15,274 nucleotides of DNA from RUG721 sp040307385 (GTDB lineage Bacteria > Actinomycetota > Coriobacteriia > Coriobacteriales > Atopobiaceae). Below the pieces are notes generated by a model. The model made no database searches, had not been told where the DNA came from, and saw nothing but the letters and a program-made list of their open reading frames with translations. Shown in pieces: positions 7,154 through 13,925 of the stretch. Within the stretch, counting starts at the first letter, position 1; each line of letters begins with the position of its first letter. The position numbers and the translations under genes were made by a program. Location: contig JAWRJQ010000042.1 in the NCBI GenBank assembly GCA_040307385.1, positions 1 to 15,274 on the forward strand. Reading direction: 5' to 3'.

Positions 7154-7159
7154 ATTGTA
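7154..7159 (-). promoter_or_regulatory. Candidate -10 for the DUF1349-PTS-glycosidase unit
   Basis: On the minus strand, TACAAT (5 of 6 match to TATAAT) lies about 77 bases upstream of the DUF1349 ATG. No good -35 is found at 17 bases, and the region where it would lie holds the palindrome at 7173-7184, which could bind an activator or repressor. Confidence 0.35.
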
Positions 7160-7172
7160 CCTCGCTGTGCGC

Positions 7173-7184
7173 CCGCAGCTGCGG
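7173..7184. promoter_or_regulatory. 12-bp perfect palindrome CCGCAGCTGCGG in the divergent promoter region
   Basis: CCGCAGCTGCGG is a perfect 12-bp palindrome in the gap between the divergent alpha-glucoside and one-carbon operons, 13 bases upstream of the minus-strand TACAAT. It would cover the -35 zone of that promoter. It may be an operator, for example for one of the RpiR proteins, or only a by-product of high GC content. Confidence 0.3.
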
Positions 7185-7257
7185 TGACAGCCGCATGCCG
7201 GACGTGTCTGCCCACGGTGTCCGTGTATCGTTGAAGCCGCAGGGTAGGGGCGCGTAC

Positions 7258-7266
7258 TGGTATCAT
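7258..7266 (+). promoter_or_regulatory. Extended -10 promoter of the one-carbon/folate operon
   Basis: TGG-TATCAT is an extended -10 (5 of 6 match to TATAAT). No -35 is recognisable. Transcription would start near 7272, giving a leader of only about 30 bases before fhs, too short for a known folate or glycine riboswitch. Confidence 0.45.
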
Positions 7267-7303
7267 GTTCGGTGGCGGTTTTCAAAGAGAAGGGGATATG
7301 AGC

Positions 7304-8977
7304 ATGGCAGAGATCAAATCCGATATCGAGATCGCACAGGCATCGACGATGCTGCCCATCTCCGAGGTCGCGGCCAAGGCCGGGCTTTCCGAGGATCAAC
7401 TCGAGCACTACGGCAAGTACAAGGCCAAGGTCGACATCCATGCCATGGAGGACATGCCCTCATCGGCCAAGCTCATCCTCGTGACCGCCATCAACCCCAC
7501 GCCTGCGGGCGAGGGCAAGACCACCACGTCCGTGGGACTGGCCGACGCCATGAACCTCACCGGCCGCAAGACCATGCTCTGCCTGCGCGAGCCGTCCCTC
7601 GGCCCCGTGTTCGGCGTCAAGGGCGGCGCCGCCGGCGGCGGCTATGCGCAGGTCGTGCCCATGGAGGACATCAACCTGCACTTCACCGGCGACTTCCATG
7701 CCATCGGCGCGGCCAACAATCTCATCGCCGCCATGCTCGACAACCACATCAAACAGGGCAATTCCCTCAACATCGATCCGCGCCGCGTCATCTGGCGCCG
7801 ATGCGTCGACATGAACGACCGGCAGCTGCGCAACGTGGTGGACGGCCTCGGCGGCATCGCCGACGGCATGCCGCGTCAGGACGGCTTCGACATCACCGTC
7901 GCCTCCGAGGTCATGGCCGTGTTCTGTCTCGCCACCTCGCTCACCGACCTCAAGGCGCGTCTCGGGCGCATGGTCGTCGCCTACACCTACGATCGCAAAC
8001 CCGTCACCGTCTCCGACATCCGCGCCGAGGGCGCCTGCACCGCACTTCTCAAGGATGCCGTCAAACCCAACCTGGTCCAGACGCTCGAGAACAACCCGGC
8101 GTTCGTCCACGGCGGTCCGTTCGCCAACATCGCCCACGGCTGCAACTCCGTGATGGCCACCGCCACCGCCATGAAGATGGCCGACTACGTGGTCACCGAG
8201 GCCGGCTTCGGCGCGGACCTCGGCGCCGAGAAGTTCCTCGACATCAAGTGCCGCGCCACGGGCCTCAAGCCCAGCGCCGTGGTGCTCGTCGCCACCGTCC
8301 GCGCTCTCAAGCACAACGGCGGCGTGCCCAAGGCCGACCTGGGCAGGGAGAACCTCGCGGCCGTCGAGGCGGGCCTGCCCAACCTGCTCCAGCATGTCGA
8401 CAACATCAAGAATGTCTTCAAGCTCCCCGTGGTCGTCGCCATCAACGCCTTCCCGACCGACACCGAGGCCGAGCTCGATCTGGTGGAGGCGAGGTGCAAC
8501 GAGCTGGGCGTCAACGTGGCCCTCTCCGAGGTGTGGGCCAAAGGCGGCGAGGGCGGCCGTGCGCTCGCCGACGAGGTCGTGCGCCTGTGCGACGAACCCA
8601 ACGAGTTCTCCTTCTCCTACGATGCTGATGCGCCCATCATGGAGAAGCTCGACGCCATCGCAACGCGTATCTACCATGCCGACGGCGTCGATCTCACCGC
8701 GAATGCCGCCAAGCAGCTCAAAGACCTCACCGAGCAGGGGTTCGACAAGCTTCCCATCTGCATGGCCAAGACCCAGTACTCCTTCACCGACGATCAGGCC
8801 AAGCTCGGCGCGCCGCGCGGCTGGCGCCTCACCGTCCGCAACCTCAAGGTTTCCGCCGGAGCCGGCTTCATCGTCGCGCTCACCGGCGAGATCATGACGA
8901 TGCCGGGCCTTCCCAAGGTGCCCGCCGCCGAGAAGATCGACGTCACCGCCGACGGCAAGATCGTCGGCCTGTTCTAG
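7304..8977 (+). CDS. fhs: Formate-tetrahydrofolate ligase
   Basis: Cytoplasmic enzyme of 557 residues (family about 555-560). It joins formate to tetrahydrofolate at the cost of ATP, giving 10-formyl-THF for purine and fMet-tRNA synthesis. The reaction is reversible and can make ATP. Visible motifs: the ATP loop PTPAGEGKTT (about 65-74), the active-site block REPSLGPVFGVKGGAAGGGY, DINLHFTGDFHAI and EAGFGADLGAEKF. The protein looks full length and intact. The start is uncertain between ATG 7298 and ATG 7304. The ribosome site AAGGGG ends 2 bases before the first and 8 before the second, so the second is preferred. First gene of a plus-strand operon with fchA, folD, folE, a formate channel and folC. 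Antisense reading frames over it are GC-driven shadows. Confidence 0.97.
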   Translation: MAEIKSDIEIAQASTMLPISEVAAKAGLSEDQLEHYGKYKAKVDIHAMEDMPSSAKLILVTAINPTPAGEGKTTTSVGLADAMNLTGRKTMLCLREPSLGPVFGVKGGAAGGGYAQVVPMEDINLHFTGDFHAIGAANNLIAAMLDNHIKQGNSLNIDPRRVIWRRCVDMNDRQLRNVVDGLGGIADGMPRQDGFDITVASEVMAVFCLATSLTDLKARLGRMVVAYTYDRKPVTVSDIRAEGACTALLKDAVKPNLVQTLENNPAFVHGGPFANIAHGCNSVMATATAMKMADYVVTEAGFGADLGAEKFLDIKCRATGLKPSAVVLVATVRALKHNGGVPKADLGRENLAAVEAGLPNLLQHVDNIKNVFKLPVVVAINAFPTDTEAELDLVEARCNELGVNVALSEVWAKGGEGGRALADEVVRLCDEPNEFSFSYDADAPIMEKLDAIATRIYHADGVDLTANAAKQLKDLTEQGFDKLPICMAKTQYSFTDDQAKLGAPRGWRLTVRNLKVSAGAGFIVALTGEIMTMPGLPKVPAAEKIDVTADGKIVGLF

Positions 8978-8988
8978 CTCCCATTCAA

Positions 8989-9016
8989 CCCCCATTGGGG
9001 GAGTATCCCCGAATGG
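8989..9016 (+). promoter_or_regulatory. Competing hairpins with GGGGAGTATCCCC between fhs and fchA
   Basis: CCCCC (8989-8993), GGGGG (8997-9001) and CCCC (9007-9010) can form two mutually exclusive stems. The larger spans 8992-9016 (CCATT/AATGG plus GGGGA/TCCCC, one G-G mismatch, GTA loop). The core 13-mer recurs in the next intercistronic gap. It may be an attenuator, an mRNA processing site or a protein operator. Confidence 0.5.
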
Positions 9017-9035
9017 TTGCGATTGGAGATCATGC

Positions 9036-9662
9036 ATGCCTGACGATCTTGCAAACATGAGCTGCGCGGACTTTGCGGCCGAGCTCGCGGCGAAGCAGCC
9101 CGTACCCGGCGGTGGAGGCGCTGCGGCTCTCGTGGGCGCGCTCGGCGTCGCGCTCTGCTCCATGGTGGGAAACTACACCGTCGGCAAGAAGATCTATGCC
9201 GCCGTCGAGGATGACGTGCAGCGCATGCTGGCAGACGCCGAGGCCGTCCGCCTGCGCCTCATCGACCTCGTGGCCGAAGACGCCGCAGCGTTCCTCCCGC
9301 TCTCACAGGCCTACGGCATCCCCCAGGACGACCCGACCCGCGCCGCCACGCTCGAGGCAGCCACCAGGAAGGCCTGCAAAGCGCCCTACGAGATGATGGT
9401 CGAGATCGCCAAGTCGATCGAACTCCTCGAGGAGATGGGGGAGAAGGGCTCGAAGATGCTCGTCTCCGATGTGGGCTGCGGCGCCCTCTTCGCCCGTGCC
9501 GCCCTCGAGGCTGCGAGCATGAACGTGTTCGTCAACACGGGGTCGTATCGGTGCTCTGCATGGGCGGAAGAGCTCGAAGCTGCATGCGACGCCCTTCTCG
9601 CCGCATATGTCCCGCGCGCGGAGGCCTGCGCCGCCTCCGCCCTGTCCCGCATCCGCGCGTAA
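9036..9662 (+). CDS. fchA: Methenyltetrahydrofolate cyclohydrolase, FchA (cyclodeaminase family)
   Basis: Soluble enzyme of 208 residues belonging to the formiminotransferase-cyclodeaminase C-terminal family, at the normal length for stand-alone FchA (about 210). It interconverts 10-formyl-THF and 5,10-methenyl-THF. The signature PVPGGGGAAALVGALGVALC (22-41) is followed by SMVGNYTVGKK. The rest is helical, with conserved EAATRKACKAPYEMM and SDVGCGALFARAALEAA. GGAG sits 7 bases before ATG 9036, and the nearby ATG at 9032 is out of frame. Because the operon also encodes FolD, which usually does this step too, an FchA here suggests division of labour. That fits the altered FolD active site. A formimino-THF cyclodeaminase role in histidine or purine breakdown is the alternative, but no such genes are nearby. 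Confidence 0.9.
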   Translation: MPDDLANMSCADFAAELAAKQPVPGGGGAAALVGALGVALCSMVGNYTVGKKIYAAVEDDVQRMLADAEAVRLRLIDLVAEDAAAFLPLSQAYGIPQDDPTRAATLEAATRKACKAPYEMMVEIAKSIELLEEMGEKGSKMLVSDVGCGALFARAALEAASMNVFVNTGSYRCSAWAEELEAACDALLAAYVPRAEACAASALSRIRA

Positions 9663-9692
9663 CCCCGCTCGGGGAGTATCCCCCGTTGGGGG
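9663..9692 (+). promoter_or_regulatory. Competing hairpins with GGGGAGTATCCCC between fchA and folD
   Basis: Four alternating tracts, CCCC (9663-9666), GGGG (9671-9674), CCCCC (9680-9684) and GGGGG (9688-9692), start just after the fchA stop. Adjacent tracts can pair in turn. The central GGGGAGTATCCCC (9671-9683) is identical to the one after fhs. It ends 6 bases before the folD ribosome site (AGGAG, 9699-9703). Confidence 0.5.
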
Positions 9693-9710
9693 TGGAAAAG
9701 GAGAATGGAG

Positions 9711-10577
9711 ATGGCACGCGAACTGCGCGGCAAACCCGTTGCCGACGCCCTCACCGACAAGCTCGTCGCCCGCGTCGACGCACTGAAGCGCACGGGCATA
9801 ACCCCCAAACTCGCGATCCTGCGCGTGGGCGCCCGGGCGGACGACCTCTCCTACGAGCGGAGCGCCCTCAAGCGCTGTGCCGTCGTGGGCATCGATGCGG
9901 AGTCCATCGCGCTTCCCATCGACTGCTCCCAAGCAGAGCTCATGGCCGCCATCGACCGCATCAATGCCGACGAGGCAACCCACGGATGCCTCATGTTCCG
10001 TCCGCTTCCCGCACCCCTCGATGAGGATGCCGCTTGCGCCGCGCTCGATCCCGCCAAGGATATCGATGGCATCACGTCCGAGTCGCTCTACGGCGTCTTC
10101 GCTAACTGCGCGGCGGGCTTCGCCCCGTGCACGGCTCAGGCCGTGATCGAACTGCTCGAATTCTACGGCTACGACCTTACCGGAACCCGCGTCACCGTGG
10201 TCGGCCGTTCGCTCGTCATCGGCAAGCCCGTCTCGATGATGCTTCAGGCGAGAAACGCCACCGTCACCATGTGCCACACCCGCACGCGCGACCTGCCGGC
10301 AGCATGCGCCCAAGCCGAGATCCTCGTCGTCGCCGCAGGTTCCCGAGGCTGCGTGAGCAAAGAATGCGTTGCGCCCGGCCAGGTCGTCGTCGATGTCGGC
10401 ATCAACTGGGACGAAAAAGAAGGCAAGCTCGTCGGCGACGTGCTCTATGATGAGGTGGCTCCTATCGTAGAAGCCATCACGCCGATCCCCGGCGGCGTTG
10501 GCTCGGTTACGACGGCCGTGCTCGCCGAGCATGTCGTCGCGGCCGCCGAGAGAACGGTTGCCCGCCATGCTGGATAA
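9711..10577 (+). CDS. folD: Methylenetetrahydrofolate dehydrogenase (FolD), catalytic lysine displaced
   Basis: Enzyme of 288 residues, normal FolD length, reducing methenyl-THF to methylene-THF with NAD(P)H. Visible: substrate-domain DPAKDIDGI, the nucleotide-domain start CTAQAVIELLEFYGYDLTGT, VVGRSLVIGKP, CHTRTRDL, DVGIN and the C-terminal TPIPGGVGSVTTAVL. The FolD helix carrying Y-x-x-x-K (Y50 and K54 in E. coli, the cyclohydrolase lysine) reads Y48-E-R-S-A52-L-K54, so an ungapped alignment puts Ala at the lysine position. It is therefore probably a dehydrogenase only, with the adjacent FchA providing cyclohydrolase. ATG 9711 is preferred to ATG 9705 because AGGAG is 7 bases upstream of it and only 1 base upstream of the other. 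It overlaps folE by 11 bases. Confidence 0.92.
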   Translation: MARELRGKPVADALTDKLVARVDALKRTGITPKLAILRVGARADDLSYERSALKRCAVVGIDAESIALPIDCSQAELMAAIDRINADEATHGCLMFRPLPAPLDEDAACAALDPAKDIDGITSESLYGVFANCAAGFAPCTAQAVIELLEFYGYDLTGTRVTVVGRSLVIGKPVSMMLQARNATVTMCHTRTRDLPAACAQAEILVVAAGSRGCVSKECVAPGQVVVDVGINWDEKEGKLVGDVLYDEVAPIVEAITPIPGGVGSVTTAVLAEHVVAAAERTVARHAG

Positions 10578-11160
10578 GCTCTCCTACCGTCCCATCGACA
10601 AGCCCCGCATCGAAGCCGCCGTGCGCGAGCTTCTCCTGGGCATCGGCGAGGATCCCGACCGCGAGGGCCTGCTCGACACGCCCGCCCGCGTTGCACGCGC
10701 CTGCGAGGAGATCTTCGGCGGCATGCAGGAAGACCCCGGCGCCCATCTGCTCGCGCAGTTCAACGAGCCGGGCAACGAGGACATGGTCATCGTGAAGGAC
10801 ATCCCCTTCGCATCCATGTGCGAGCATCACCTGCTGCCCTTCGTGGGCAGGGCGCACGTCTGCTATCTGCCCGACAACGGCAGGATCGTCGGCCTCTCCA
10901 AGCTCGCCCGCTGCGTGAGCGGCTTCGCACGCAGGCCGCAGCTGCAGGAGCGCTTGACCAACCAGATCGCCGACGCCCTGGTCGGCCGCCTCGGCGCGCG
11001 CGGCGCGCTCGTGGTGCTTGAGGCCGAGCACTCGTGCATGAACATGCGCGGCATCCGCGCCGCAGGATCCAAGACCGTGACCTCGGCCGTGCGCGGCTGG
11101 TTCAAGTCCGACCTCAAGGCCCGCGATGAGGCGCTTAAGTTGATCGGGGTGGGAGCGTGA
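10567..11160 (+). CDS. folE: GTP cyclohydrolase I
   Basis: Zinc enzyme of 197 residues converting GTP to dihydroneopterin triphosphate, the first step of pterin and folate synthesis. The family's ligands are present: C85 and H88 in CEHHLLPF, and C157 in HSCMNMRG with catalytic H155. DREGLLDTPARVA, VGLSKLARCV and RPQLQERLTNQIADAL are typical. ATG 10567 lies inside the end of folD (11-base overlap) and has no strong ribosome site, so translation is probably coupled. A longer frame from 10498 would overlap folD by 80 bases and lacks family sequence. The other pterin genes (folB, folK, folP) are not in the window. Confidence 0.95.
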   Translation: MLDKLSYRPIDKPRIEAAVRELLLGIGEDPDREGLLDTPARVARACEEIFGGMQEDPGAHLLAQFNEPGNEDMVIVKDIPFASMCEHHLLPFVGRAHVCYLPDNGRIVGLSKLARCVSGFARRPQLQERLTNQIADALVGRLGARGALVVLEAEHSCMNMRGIRAAGSKTVTSAVRGWFKSDLKARDEALKLIGVGA

Positions 11161-11933
11161 TGACGCCAGCTGAGATCGAGGCCGCTGCCGAGAAGGCCGG
11201 CCGGGCCAAAGCCGCGCTGCCGCCGGGCAGGGCGTTCATGCGCGCCATGCTCGCGGGCTTCCTCATCGGCCTGGGCGGCATGTTCATGCTGATCGTGAAA
11301 TCCGACGCCGCGCTCTCCTTCGCTCCGAGCGCGCTCCTCGGCGGCCTCTGCTTCAGCGTCGGCCTGTTCGCGGTGCTCGTCGCAGGCGCCGAGCTCTTCA
11401 CGGGCAACAACCTCATGGTCCTCGGCTGCCTGCGCGGAACGTATGCGCCCTCGCAGCTCGTCCGCAGCTGGGTCATCGTCTATGCGGGAAATCTCGCAGG
11501 CTCGCTCGTGCTGGCCGCCATCCTGCTCGTTGCAGATTTCGCGGGCATGAACGGCGGCGCCGTGGGCGAAGCCGCCGTCGCGGTGGCGACGGCGAAGACC
11601 TCCCTGCCCTTCGCCACGGTGTGCTTCAGGGGCATCATGTGCAATTTCCTCGTGTGCCTCGCCGTATGGATCTCCTTTGCCGGCACCAGCGTCGTCGACA
11701 AGCTCATCGCCGCAGCGCTTCCCGTCACCGCCTTCGTGGCCTGCGGTTTCGAGCACTGCGTCGCCAACATGTTCTTCCTGCCGTTCGGCATGGCGCTCTC
11801 GGGCGGAACCGTCGCGCCCGACGCCGCACTCATGAACATCGTCGCCGCCACGCTCGGTAACATCGTGGGCGGAGCGCTGCTCTTCGCAGGTGCCTATTGG
11901 CTCGCCTATGGCGCAAAGGATGCGGATCGATGA
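11160..11933 (+). CDS. focA: Formate/nitrite transporter (FNT) family channel
   Basis: Inner-membrane channel of 257 residues (FocA about 285) with about six transmembrane helices, forming pentamers in the family. Signatures: LVAGAELFTGN (73-83), the cytosolic-vestibule lysine K146 in ATAKTSL, RGIMCNFLVCLAVW, and the channel histidine H199 in GFEHCVANMFFLP, matching H209 of FocA. The family carries formate, nitrite or hydrosulfide. Placement inside a formate-tetrahydrofolate ligase operon strongly favours formate. I prefer ATG 11160, whose first base is the last base of the folE stop (TGATG). GTG 11157 is possible but GGGAG is only 1 base upstream of it. It overlaps folC by 4 bases (ATGA). 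Confidence 0.9.
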   Translation: MTPAEIEAAAEKAGRAKAALPPGRAFMRAMLAGFLIGLGGMFMLIVKSDAALSFAPSALLGGLCFSVGLFAVLVAGAELFTGNNLMVLGCLRGTYAPSQLVRSWVIVYAGNLAGSLVLAAILLVADFAGMNGGAVGEAAVAVATAKTSLPFATVCFRGIMCNFLVCLAVWISFAGTSVVDKLIAAALPVTAFVACGFEHCVANMFFLPFGMALSGGTVAPDAALMNIVAATLGNIVGGALLFAGAYWLAYGAKDADR

Positions 11934-13339
11934 TCTACCGGCCCCCCTTCGACGTTCCCGCGTTCACCTACGACGAGGCGCTCCAGGTACTTCACGATGT
12001 GCTCAAGTTCGGCATCTGCCCCATGCTCGAAACCGTCGAGGACATGCTCGGCGAGCTCGGCGATCCCGACGCCCGTTTCCAGGCCGTCCAAATCGCCGGC
12101 ACCAACGGCAAGACCTCCACGGCACGCTACACCGCCGCCATCCTCAAGGGCGAGGGATTCCGCACGGCGCTCTACACGAGTCCCGAGCTCGTCTCCTACA
12201 CCGAGCGCATGGAGGTGCAGGGCGCGCCCGTCTCCGAGGAGCAGTTCGCGCACGGCATCAGCGCCGCACGGCGCGCCGGCGAGCGCGTCAATGCGCGGCG
12301 CATCGCTGCGGGCGAGCGTCCCTACGACATCACCGAGTTCGACCTGATCACCGTGGCCGCCTGCGTGATCTACGCCGAGGCCGCCGTCGAGGTCGTCGTG
12401 CTCGAATGCGGCATGGGTGGGCGCTGGGATGCCACGAGCGCCGTCAAATCCATCAGATCCGTCGCGGTGACCGGCGTGGGCCTCGATCACATGCACGTGC
12501 TCGGCGGAACCGTCGAGGCCATCGCGGGGGAGAAGGCCGCGATCATCAAAGCAGGGCGTACCTGCGTGCTGGGCGTCGGCACCGCAACGCCCGCATCGGT
12601 CGAGGACGTTTTTCTCGCACGCTGCACCGCATTGGGCGTCGTGCCCACGCTGCTGCTCCCGGAGAAGCTCGCCGATGCCGAGGGGGAGATGCTGGGAGAC
12701 GACGTGCGCGTGCATGCGGAACTGCCCCATGCACGCTATCTCGTCACCAAGCATCCCGCGCGCCTGGGCCAGCCGCTCGAGCTCGACGTGATCACGTCGC
12801 GTGCTGCCTACCGCGAACTGGCCGCGCTCAAACCGTCCTACCAAGCGGCCAACATCGCGTGCGCGGTCTGCCTCGCCGAGGACTTCGTCGGACGCGAGCT
12901 CGATGCCGACAAGCTCTACATGGCGATCGTCAGCTGCCCCACGCCCGGCCGCTTCCAGCTGCTCCGCCCCGACCCGCCCATCCTCATCGATGCCGCCCAC
13001 AACCCGCAGTCGGTGCAGACCTTCCTCACGGCCGTGCGCGCCATCGAGCCGCATGTGCGCAACCGCCCCAAACTGCTCTGCGCGGTTCTCGCCGACAAGG
13101 ACGTGCGCGGCATCGCCGATCTTCTCGCGCGCGCGTTCCCCAGCGTGGTCTGCACGCAGACCTCCTCGCCGCGCGCGCTGCCCGCCGACGAGCTCGCGTC
13201 GCTGTTCAGAGAGGCGGGCGCGCACGTTGCAGGCTCCTATCCCACGGTGCGCGAGGCCGTATCTGCATTATGTGAAGATTCATTCATCGCGTGCGGGTCG
13301 ATTACGCTTGCCGGTGAGGTCGCGGGCATTTTGGCGTAG
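11930..13339 (+). CDS. folC: Folylpolyglutamate synthase / dihydrofolate synthase
   Basis: Mur-ligase-family enzyme of 469 residues that adds glutamate to folates, retaining them in the cell, and often also makes dihydrofolate from dihydropteroate. Visible: ATP loop GTNGKTS (57-63), then TARYTAAIL and TSPELVSYTERM, the central VVLECGMGGRWDATS, VGLDHMHVLGGTVEAIAGEK with the conserved His and carbamylatable-lysine region, and the C-terminal domain opening PGRFQLL then IDAAHNPQSVQTF. ATG 11930 overlaps the channel gene's stop (ATGA), with AAAGGA 9 bases upstream. A frame extending to 11897 adds 11 residues unlike the family. It is the last gene of the operon. A weak hairpin begins at its stop codon. 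Confidence 0.95.
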   Translation: MIYRPPFDVPAFTYDEALQVLHDVLKFGICPMLETVEDMLGELGDPDARFQAVQIAGTNGKTSTARYTAAILKGEGFRTALYTSPELVSYTERMEVQGAPVSEEQFAHGISAARRAGERVNARRIAAGERPYDITEFDLITVAACVIYAEAAVEVVVLECGMGGRWDATSAVKSIRSVAVTGVGLDHMHVLGGTVEAIAGEKAAIIKAGRTCVLGVGTATPASVEDVFLARCTALGVVPTLLLPEKLADAEGEMLGDDVRVHAELPHARYLVTKHPARLGQPLELDVITSRAAYRELAALKPSYQAANIACAVCLAEDFVGRELDADKLYMAIVSCPTPGRFQLLRPDPPILIDAAHNPQSVQTFLTAVRAIEPHVRNRPKLLCAVLADKDVRGIADLLARAFPSVVCTQTSSPRALPADELASLFREAGAHVAGSYPTVREAVSALCEDSFIACGSITLAGEVAGILA

Positions 13340-13354
13340 CACTCTGCTACAATT
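13336..13354 (+). terminator. Weak hairpin plus U-run after folC
   Basis: GTAGCA (13336-13341) and TGCTAC (13345-13350) form a 6-bp stem with a CTC loop, starting within the folC stop codon and followed by AATTTTCCCC. It is a possible weak intrinsic terminator. It overlaps the candidate promoter at 13345-13353, so only one reading may be right. Confidence 0.35.
13345..13353 (+). promoter_or_regulatory. Extended -10 promoter for the zinc-ribbon genes
   Basis: TGC-TACAAT is an extended -10 (5 of 6 match to TATAAT) with no clear -35. Transcription would begin near 13360, about 45 bases before the first zinc-ribbon gene. Its sequence coincides with the right arm of the hairpin after folC. Confidence 0.42.
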
Positions 13355-13404
13355 TTCCCCGTATGTTGCACCTCATGTTGGCTTTGCGCTAAGGAGCACT
13401 GGAA

Positions 13405-13836
13405 ATGCAAGAGATTCTCGATCAGCTCATCACGCCCGAAGTACGTATGGTCCTGTACCTTATGGTGGCTTGCGTCGTCATGCTGTACGTGCTCTCCATC
13501 GTCTATGTCATCCGCGACGCCCAGCGCCGCGGCGCCGAGCCATGGTGGATGTGGGCGGTCATCTCGGTCATCCCGGTCATCGGCCTGCTCGCCTATGTCA
13601 TCCTGCGCCCCAGCTCCTATCTTATCGATCGCGAGGAGCAGGACCTCGACATCGCCTTGCGCGAGCACCAGCTCTCCCACTACGGCATCTGCCCCAAGTG
13701 CGGAGCCCCCATCGACCGCGATTTCGTCGTGTGCCCCATCTGCAACACGCAGGTGCGCAATGTGTGCCCCACATGCCACAGGCCCCTCAACGCCGACTGG
13801 AAGGTGTGCCCCTACTGCCGCACGCGCATCCAGTAA
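13405..13836 (+). CDS. Membrane-anchored double zinc-ribbon protein
   Basis: Protein of 143 residues of unknown function. Two hydrophobic helices (about 15-36, VLYLMVACVVMLYVLSIVYV, and about 49-68, WAVISVIPVIGLLAYVIL) precede a soluble tail. The tail holds four CxxC knuckles (CPKC, CPIC, CPTC, CPYC), two zinc ribbons of the DZANK/zinc-ribbon type. The first helix and loop resemble PLD-nuclease N-terminal-like or phage-holin-like segments, but no enzyme motif is present. The tail is probably cytoplasmic and may recruit a partner. AAGGAG sits 8 bases before the ATG. It begins 65 bp after folC, in the same direction as a second zinc-ribbon membrane protein. Confidence 0.82.
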   Translation: MQEILDQLITPEVRMVLYLMVACVVMLYVLSIVYVIRDAQRRGAEPWWMWAVISVIPVIGLLAYVILRPSSYLIDREEQDLDIALREHQLSHYGICPKCGAPIDRDFVVCPICNTQVRNVCPTCHRPLNADWKVCPYCRTRIQ

Positions 13837-13850
13837 CCATATGTCCCGGC

Positions 13851-13866
13851 CGCGCGCTTGCGCGCG
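13851..13866 (+). terminator. Short GC hairpin after the first zinc-ribbon gene
   Basis: CGCGCG (13851-13856) pairs with CGCGCG (13861-13866) around CTTG and is followed by TTCCTTC. It lies 14 bases past the stop codon. The stem is short and the U run poor, so termination would be partial and the next gene could still be read from the same transcript. Confidence 0.35.
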
Positions 13867-13925
13867 TTCCTTCGCGGAGCCGCATTCGCAGCTTCGTTCC
13901 GTGGTAGAAAGAGAAAGGATTGACG

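Noticed and set aside
7267..7303. Possible tetrahydrofolate or glycine riboswitch before fhs
   Set aside because: The leader implied by the predicted promoter is only about 30 bases, and no conserved riboswitch core is visible.
7460..9163. 567-codon minus-strand frame opposite fhs and the start of fchA
   Set aside because: Antisense shadow. fhs on the plus strand is intact with all its motifs, and the minus frame is a Gly/Asp/His/Val-rich sequence without a recognisable domain.
13902..13910. TGG-TAGAAA resembling an extended -10 before the second zinc-ribbon gene
   Set aside because: Transcription would start inside or at the ribosome site AAAGGA, leaving almost no leader. Read-through from the previous gene is simpler.
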